Positions 49,201 through 58,200 of a stretch of DNA of 64,000 nt are shown here, piece after piece. The stretch is from Siphonodentalium dalli (Eukaryota > Mollusca > Scaphopoda > Gadilida > Siphonodentaliidae): contig CP136066.1 of assembly GCA_032622095.1 (NCBI GenBank), forward strand, positions 157,627,152 to 157,691,151. Direction: 5' to 3'. Within the stretch, counting starts at the first letter, position 1; each line of letters opens with the position of its first letter. The notes beneath the pieces were generated by a model that was not told where the DNA came from, did no database searches, and worked only from the letters and a program-made list of their open reading frames with translations. The position numbers and the translations under genes are program-made.

Positions 49201-52200
49201 CTGGAGTTACATCGCTGGCGATGCTGCTACAAATCCCACCTTATCCAGATCACTTGGAACAACTCAAGGTTGGTGACCTTAAAGTGATAATGATAATAAT
49301 AATAATAATAATCGATCCATTTAATACAAGCATTCTACTCGTTCCTCGTTCCTATGCGTGAGACAATTATTACCCTGATGAGCCTGAACACGCAGTAACC
49401 ATCTACTGCTCCCAGTCAGGTACCCTTTTCAACGAATGGGTGGTGCGAAACGGACATAGTACGAGTGACCTTGCTCAAGGGTCACAACCTGGTGCGAAAT
49501 ATGAATAGCGTACAATCCAACAATTGCATGTCGATCAATTGGGCCAACCCACTGCTGTGTGAATCTCACACATGTTGACAGCGAAGGCAAGTCCGACATG
49601 CTAACCACTGGATCATAGAGCACGGATATTCCTATACTGTGTGCAGAGTGAAGATGTCATCTCCCCTATATAGAAAGTTAGTTAATAATGAACTGTGGGT
49701 TAGGGCTGCAACAATTCACCGCGGTTTCGGTGAATCGCGATGATTACCGGCGGTGCAATATGCAGTTCCGTAATTATTCCGGTACATTTTCTATCCACGT
49801 TTTTGTAGTCTAAACGCATGCCCAAGCACTCTGAGAGGACACCTTTCATTGGATGTAGCCGCAATAATTAAAAAATCTTGTTCTTTCGCTATCGCTAGGG
49901 TTGATATCTCGATGACCTTTGAAGTTTAAACTATAGTTGGAACTATTGGACCAGCCCTCAAAATTATGAATAATGTCGCACAGCAAATTTAATGCTGTGG
50001 CATCTTAGATTCCAAATGTTGCCACTGTTTCCACGGCATTGCTAATTACCTTGGCTAATTTTGAGAACTGATCAGACCTTGATAAAATTGACGTTCGGAG
50101 GTGGGGAAACGCCAAACATTGGCATGCCAATTTAAATTGCCTGTATGGAAACAATTTGCTTTTTTCATGCCTTTGAGAAAGACGGTGTGTGGAAAACCGA
50201 CAACACCAAAACAATATGCAAAATTTGCCAACTAGGCAAAAGTTGTAAACCGGTCCAATTTTCAGTCTGGAATGTATCGTGATACAAAAAATTGTGCACT
50301 TATCGAATCATGAGGTGGGCGTATCATTGCAGCCCTATTGGGGGTTATTTGCGTGATCAGAAGCTAGATTCAGTAGAAGAATGTTTCTTCCGAAATCACT
50401 GAATCAATTGTCATTTACACATTTTTGACTGAGAATTCAGACCCCATATTTCATGGTTTTAACACACGTTTGTGGTATGTTTTTAAAGAAATATGGGCAA
50501 AAGTTAGATAGAACGGACCGGTTTTCCATTTCAAATTTACAGTAATTGAATCTGGAAATTAGAACTGGGAATCGGGTCATTCTATCAATAAAAATTTCCC
50601 CAACAAATAAAAAGGTTGCATGCGTGAGATTCCGGGACCATGCGCACAGGTCTGGGAAACAAAAAATGACTGCCGAGGCTTAACCTTTTCATGGCGGGAG
50701 CTGTGCCAGTGTATTCTCTTATATATGCGTGTCTCCCATAGGGAGCCTCGCATATATAAGAGAATGCACTGGCTTACAGGATCAAGGTAAATATTGTTAG
50801 GCCAATGTATTCTCTTATATATGCGAGACTCCCTATGGGAGACTCACATATATAAGAAAATGCATTGGCACAGGGTTTTCGCAAAATTTCCCGCCATGGA
50901 AGTGTTAACCATATTTTATATGGATATCCCAGATATGACAAAAGAGGCTCAATGCCTTTGAAGTGGGTAAATATGAATTACAGAAATATAAAAGCCTGTA
51001 GAATCAGGTAGAATCATTGTTATCAAGAAGAATGTGAGATAATAGATGTACTTTGTTCTTATTTTCATTGCCAGTCATCCCCCAATAATGAGATGTCATG
51101 TATTGAAATCATTGTTTTGTAAACATCAACTGTCACACTTACCGTAATGTTTTCACTGCAGTTTTTTACCCTGTGCCAATGCATTCTCCTAACAATTTTT
51201 TATCATTTTTTTTAAATAAATGTTTCTGACAATTTTTAGGACATAAAATAAAAAACATCCATTACCCTGCAGGGAGCCCCACACATATATAGAAGCATAT
51301 AGAAGAGTGTCGTCTGCTCATGTTTGTCTGGGGCTCTGTATGGGTGAAATTATAGAAAATTGTGAAGAATTCTAGCCCTTTGAAATAAGATGATTAACCC
51401 TTTGGCAAGTAGAACGACATATATGTAGACATAACTTCAATTAATCATCTGATTTATAAATGAACTAGCAGGGTTACCCGGCGTAGCCCAGGTTAAAGTG
51501 ATGTGAAACCCTCTGCATGCTGTGGATATTTGGTGGGAATAGAGGAATCGTTACACGTGTTAGACGTATTCATACACGTATTCTCATAAATTGTATATCC
51601 AAATAACATCACAAAACATGATTCTTAAACATGGAATATAAGTTGTGGCTCACCTTGTCGATTGTCATTTTGTTTATCGTAAATTAATCCGTTCCACCAA
51701 TGAAGAAGTATTTATTCATTTACAACTGTGTATACCTCAGACATTATGATATGAAACATGAACATCATAAATATATTAGTTCGCAAAAATAAAAGTCGAC
51801 AATTAGGTTTTACATATATAGAGATGTATCAATCAATCTAGTGGGTTAGACTAAGATTTTGAGGACACCTGGCTATCATATCTCCACGAAGATACAGATG
51901 TTTTAAAGAAATGTCCAGGTGCTCCTCTGTTCATGGCGCTATATATTGACGAAATATTCTCAGTTTAAAATAAATGTTGCTATGCAAGTATATCAGCTAC
52001 ATGCTCCTGACAGAGCGAGATTTTGAGTGGTTTATTGTAAATTTGTATGTGGAAACTATATTGAATGGAACAGATTCAATTGTGTTCTAACATATACATG
52101 ATCCATTCTTATACATGTATGCAATCCTCTGACGGTTCGATGTCTCCCAGTTTGCAAGAATATGTGTATATCTTAAATAAAATGATAAATATATGTTTAA

Positions 52201-55200
52201 TGCTTTCTTCTATGTATCAGTTTTGCTAGCTCATTATACTTTTTTAATGCGCACGATTTGATTCGTCGTATCATTTGAGAATGACGTATATGAATTTGAT
52301 GGTGATTGGCACTAAACATATTTTTTATCAGTTTTGGTGACCCTCCTGTCCCAATTTCTGACTCAAGCGGCACAACTTTTGTCATCATTAAACCACACAC
52401 TTAAACTCATTATTGAAATGCAAATATATATATACAATTGGTGGAAATTGGCAAGTATACAAATTCGTATCAAATTTAGGGCCCCCATATCTCTCACCCA
52501 AACGGCACCAATTTGGCGTATCTAAACCACACGATTAGATTCCTCGTATCAGGGAGAATAATATGTATCAAGCTGGTGGAAATCGGCGCTAAACATACTG
52601 TTTATCCTTAAACCACACAATTAGACTCCTGATATCATGGTGCTGATTATTTATAAGTTTGGTGCTAATCGGCGACTAAACAAATTTTTATAAAATTTAG
52701 TGCCCATACCACCCCATCTCTCACCCAAACAGCACCAATATGGCATCTGTAAATCATACGATTAGACTCCTCGTATCATGGATAAGAATGTGTATCACTT
52801 TGGTGGAAATTGGCGCTAAAAATATTGCCTATCAATTTTGGTGCCCCTCTGCCCTCCTGACTCGAATGACGCCACTTTTTTGACAGATTTAAGCCACACC
52901 ACTAGACTCCTCATACTATGGGGATGATATTGTATAGGTGTGGTGGCAATCGGCGACTGAACCCATTCTTATTAAATTTAGTGCCCCACACAATCTTTCA
53001 TCTATTTGACACCCTTAAATCACACAATTAGATTCCTTGTATCATGGAAAAGAATATATATCAATTTGGTGGAAATCGGCGCTAAAATTAGTTGTATCAA
53101 TTTTGGTGCCCCTCTCCCCTTCCGTGCATCCCTGACACAAACGGCGCCACTTTTGACATATTTAAACCACACCATTAGATGCCTCATATCATGGGAATGA
53201 TTATATATAAGTTTCGTGGCAATCGGCTACAAATTTTTTTTCTGCCCTCCCCCTTTTCTGCCCCTGACAACAACGGATTCACTTTAGAAAATTCTAACCC
53301 ACACCATTATCTTTCTCGTAAAAAGTTACACCAAGTAGACCCCTTTGGTGCCATCTAGATGGCCCATCGGCGCTAACATTAGTTTCATCAATTTTGGTGC
53401 CCCTCTCCTCTTCCATGCATCCCTGACTCGAGCGGCGCCACTTTTAACATATTTAAACCACACTATTAGAATCCTTAGATCATGGGGATGATTATATACA
53501 AGTTTTGTGGCAATCGGCGACAAAAAATATTTCTGCCCCTCCACTTTTCTGCCCCTGACAACAACCATGTCACTTTAGAACATTCTAACCCGCACCATTA
53601 TCTTTCTCGTAAAAAGTTACCACTAGTAGACCACTTTGGTGCCATCTAGATGGTCCCCTGTGAATTTCTATAGAACACAGACAGACAGACAGACATTCGC
53701 AAATATAGATATAAGATTGTATAGGAGATATTTTGATTAATATAATGTCCCAATGTATAAGTGCAATAGATTATGATAGCACATGTAAACAGAAAATATA
53801 CATAAATTAAAATGAATTATTGGACCCTTTTGATCCAAACTTGTTAATAATTATTTGCTATGACGTTGACGATAAATTCACACATGACGTCATGTATAAG
53901 ATGTTATAAATACTCTCCAAAGGGTTAACCCTTCTATACTGGAGCGTTCTGAAATTTTGCGAAAACCCTGTGCCAATGCATTGTCTTGGAACAGGGTTTT
54001 CACAAAAATTCAGGAAGCTCCAGTCATGGCAGGGTTAAATAGCATGCTTACTGTTAATGAATCTGGTAAACTAGTTTCAATGACAAAACTTAAATTTATC
54101 AAATTGTTTGCACCAAATACCACAGAATGTAAATGATCTTGTTTCTTGTATTACTAAATTTCATCTTTCAGGCAATATGTTTATTGATTAAAGACAAATT
54201 GTCCAAAGAAGCCATAGAAAAATTTGAAAGCCAAACAGGAAAGGTAAATACACAACTTTATTATATTTTCATTAACTTATTCTGCCACAATAAAAATTGT
54301 ATCCCCACTCCCAAAAGCTTCAAAATGTTATCCTACACCCAGCGATGACTGACTATTTATCCAAAACTCGCGAGCATGTTCTGAGTTACATTCGTTGAAA
54401 TCATTGAATGAAATTATGTAATTTTCGTTATTTGGGGGTAGTGTCATTTGGCATCATTTTAACGGAAATGTATAGTGAAGTAATAGTAAAATCATGAATG
54501 AATATCATGATTTACTTTATATTAGATTATTTTGGTATCCTTGTTCATAATTTAACGTAAACATTAGGTTAATTTTCAGTATCTGAGACATTTTATAGAT
54601 ACCTTTTATTAGCTCAACTTGACAAAGTCAAGTTTGAGCTATTGTCATGGGTTGGCATCCGTCGTCCGTCCATCTGTGCATCCGTCTACACTTACATTTG
54701 GATACTTATGTGGCTATTAATAAGAAAAATGGATAGTTGCATGTACATGTATGTGTCTAATTTCCACATAACAGCGTTGAGATGAACCCTAAAAAATTAT
54801 CTATTTGGCCCAGATTTTGTAGTCACTCAAAAGTTGGAAACAAAAAGTCCATAGATTTAGACATCCACGATCTTCAATATGAGGTGTTTGGACAGTTATG
54901 TGGCTAGTCACCCAATCAGGAAACTGTCAGTATTACTTATTCCACTGTCCTAGTTGCTGTATACAAGTTTTTGAGTTTCATCAGCTATCAGCATATCCCT
55001 CATCTGATTGTTATTGGATGGATCTTCGTGGCACACCCAAGAGGCCACATCCCTCATCTGATCATCACCAAACTTCATATGGATCTTCGGAGTGACCTCT
55101 AGAGGGAGCCATCTTGGATTTTACTCTTTCTGTTAGTATTACTGCATTCTTTTGCACTCCATACAACCAAACTATTTCAACCGATTAATCCCAAACTGTT

Positions 55201-58200
55201 TATGGATCTTTAGGGAAACCTAATTACTAGTTACTTAAGCATATAAACTGTCCGAGTTCCTTATCGCTCTATGGACTATAATATATGGCATGATCCCTTT
55301 CCAAGTTGACCAACAGTGTCATTGACACTTTCATTAGAGTTTGGTCTGGACAATCTGTTGTGAAAAATATAATAGACACAATACCATAGTTTAACTGTTC
55401 TCAGTGACAAACAAAGTTTCTCCTCCCGTGAGATGCGAGGATTATTTTCACTTGGCTAACACCTCGTGAAAATAATCCTCCGGATATCAATCGAAGAGAA
55501 ATTTTGTTCATCACCGAGGACAGTTAATTATTGTCTATTTACTTTATTTTACCCCCGCTACAAAGTTGTTAGAGGGGCGGGGGTTATACTGGACTGATTA
55601 TTTAGGGCATTACTGTACCATGACGCAACACACCCATGTGAACTGTAAAAAACAAACAACGGATCGTACCAACGCAACATAAGAACACAATTTGGGAATC
55701 TAAACACTGATTTTTCATGCTGGAATATCTTTCAACTTTAAATTAATATTTTAACTTTTTTTGCAGAAAGAGTTTATTCCATTAGAGAAGACAGATTTAG
55801 GATTTGAAGTAGGAGGTGAGTATCATGTAATAGCTTGAACGTTATCAAACTGCGTGATTAGTTACCACTAGAGGGGTGTGTGTCTCTTTTGGGGTCCCTT
55901 TCCCCCAGCCTAAATTTCACACCGACATGATCCCCTACTCGTTCCACAGATTAATGTCTAAATCACCTGTAAATCTTCCAATAAATAAAACCAACAGGGA
56001 ATGATACACATATATACTTTGCTGACCGCTGGTGATCAAATACACAATGTATAACTTGTTTCTGAAAGACATTGAAATGGACATCGCTAAAAGCCATGTT
56101 TGATTCTGCCTGGTTGCAGTGCTATTATGTTGTCAAATAAAACAAATTCCTGTGCCGATTTATACAATTCATATAGAGCCAGTACAATCTTGCATTTTGA
56201 CGGGGCCTACAGGCACAACCACCATACCTGGCAAATGCAGGAATTTTTATCAGCCCTGTTAAAACCATGGCCCCAGTATGGAGAAAAGCCGACTAACGAG
56301 AGATTAAAGTTCAATCAGGAACATGCGAACAGTAAATAGAAATAGGTTGTATTCAGCAAAATTCTTGAAAACATGTGGGTGCAAAATCTCATGAACTTGT
56401 TAAGTTGTTCAATGTTCAACAAGTAGTTGAAATGTGTTTGAGTTAAATTTAATATCAGTATATACTTTATGAGATTGTGTTTATTATTTTGGAATATTCT
56501 ATGAAAAATAAATTGTATATGCATAATACAAAAACACAATAGAGAGACATTACAGAACATTCCCATTTGTTACAGTAATTTACAGTAATGTAATAGTGAT
56601 TTAAGTTTTTATTACAAATCTACAACATTTATACAATTTCATAAAATCAGCCCCGTCATAGAAAACACAATGCCTTTTATTAGGCCCGTGCCATTTAAAA
56701 ATCGCGAAGACTAAGCTGTTGGAGGTAAATCAGGAATAACTGAAGGTACAAATATGTTTTTATGAATATAGTGAAGTCAGGCATAAAAATAAACTTCCCA
56801 TTCTATAGTTTCGTCTGCCATTGTTGGTGATGGTGCAAAAATTTCTCAGTATAGTTTTTACCAGCATATTCAATCCTGCCATTGACTGAAGCTTCCTGAA
56901 ATTTGTGCAAACCCTGTGCCAATGCATTCTCTTATATATGCGAGTCTCTCATATATAAGATAATATTGGCCTAACAATATTTACTTTGACCCTGTAAGCC
57001 AGTGCATTCCTATTCATATATATAAGAGAATGCACTGGCGCATGATATTTAATGGTTTACCAGCGCAGCTCCCATCATGAAAGGGTTAAACTTGACATAA
57101 AAAACATTATTACGATTCATTTATTTTATATTTTTATATCACCATGGACATTCAGAGTTTGGTAAAGACAGTCGGAATGAAAGCACTTGCCAATTGATTC
57201 TCGGCTTATGCCACAGCGGTTGGTTGTGATTGTGTCACGTACAGTGAATGGGATTCCTACTTCTACTCGATAAAAACACACATTCATTGTATTGCTTTCA
57301 CATCACCAAACATTAGTTTGGACACACATCCTATATCAGACTTTGCATAAACACTGTATTGTGAACCCGTGTTGACTGGACTGTGAGAAGGCCTTCTCGT
57401 ACCAACCAACATTTGATCAAAGATAAACTACGACACAGACTATCTGTTCTACATTTTATTAATTTATTAATGAAAACTGCAATTGAAGGCCCTCCAATGT
57501 AAGACTTTTATTTTGGCAAAGCATTTAAATATCTGGATGATGTAAAATCTCGCAGAATTTTCTATGTTTGATTACTAATATTGTTAGCTCAACTTTACTT
57601 TGTAAAGTTTGAGCTATTGCCATGGCTTGGTATCCGGTGTGCGTGTATGCGTGATTCGTCAACAATTTCCTTTAGCGCGGGCTACAGTTCGTACCTTTGG
57701 TCCGATTATTATGAAATTTGTCGTGGATGTTGACATTGACATGTAGATGGGAACAAGTCATTTTGGGGTCATTCAGATAAAAAACATGGCCGCCAGCGGC
57801 CATCTTTGATTTCAAAATTCAATCCATTAGCACGGGCTACAGGCCATACTGTTCGTCTTATTGTCATGAAATTTGTCATGGATGTTAATATTGACATGTA
57901 GATGGGAACGAGTAATTTTGGGGTCATTCTGCTAAAAAACATGGCCGCCGGCAGCCATCTTAGATTTTACTCTTTGCATGACTAAATCCTTTGACACGGG
58001 CTACAGGTCGTAACTTTGGTTGGATCATCATAAAATTTGCAATGGATGTTAACAAAGACATGTAGATGGGAACTAGTCATTTTTGGGTCATTCGGGCAAA
58101 AAACATGGCCGCCAGCAGCCATCTTGGATTTTACTCTTTGTATGACTAAATCCTTTAGCACGGGCTACAGGTCGTACCTTTAGTTTGATATCATGAAATT

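Noticed and set aside
48648-49203. CRISPR-like regular repeats
   Set aside because: The 94-bp period is a tandem duplication of exon 5 acceptor sequence in a eukaryotic intron; there are no spacers or cas genes.
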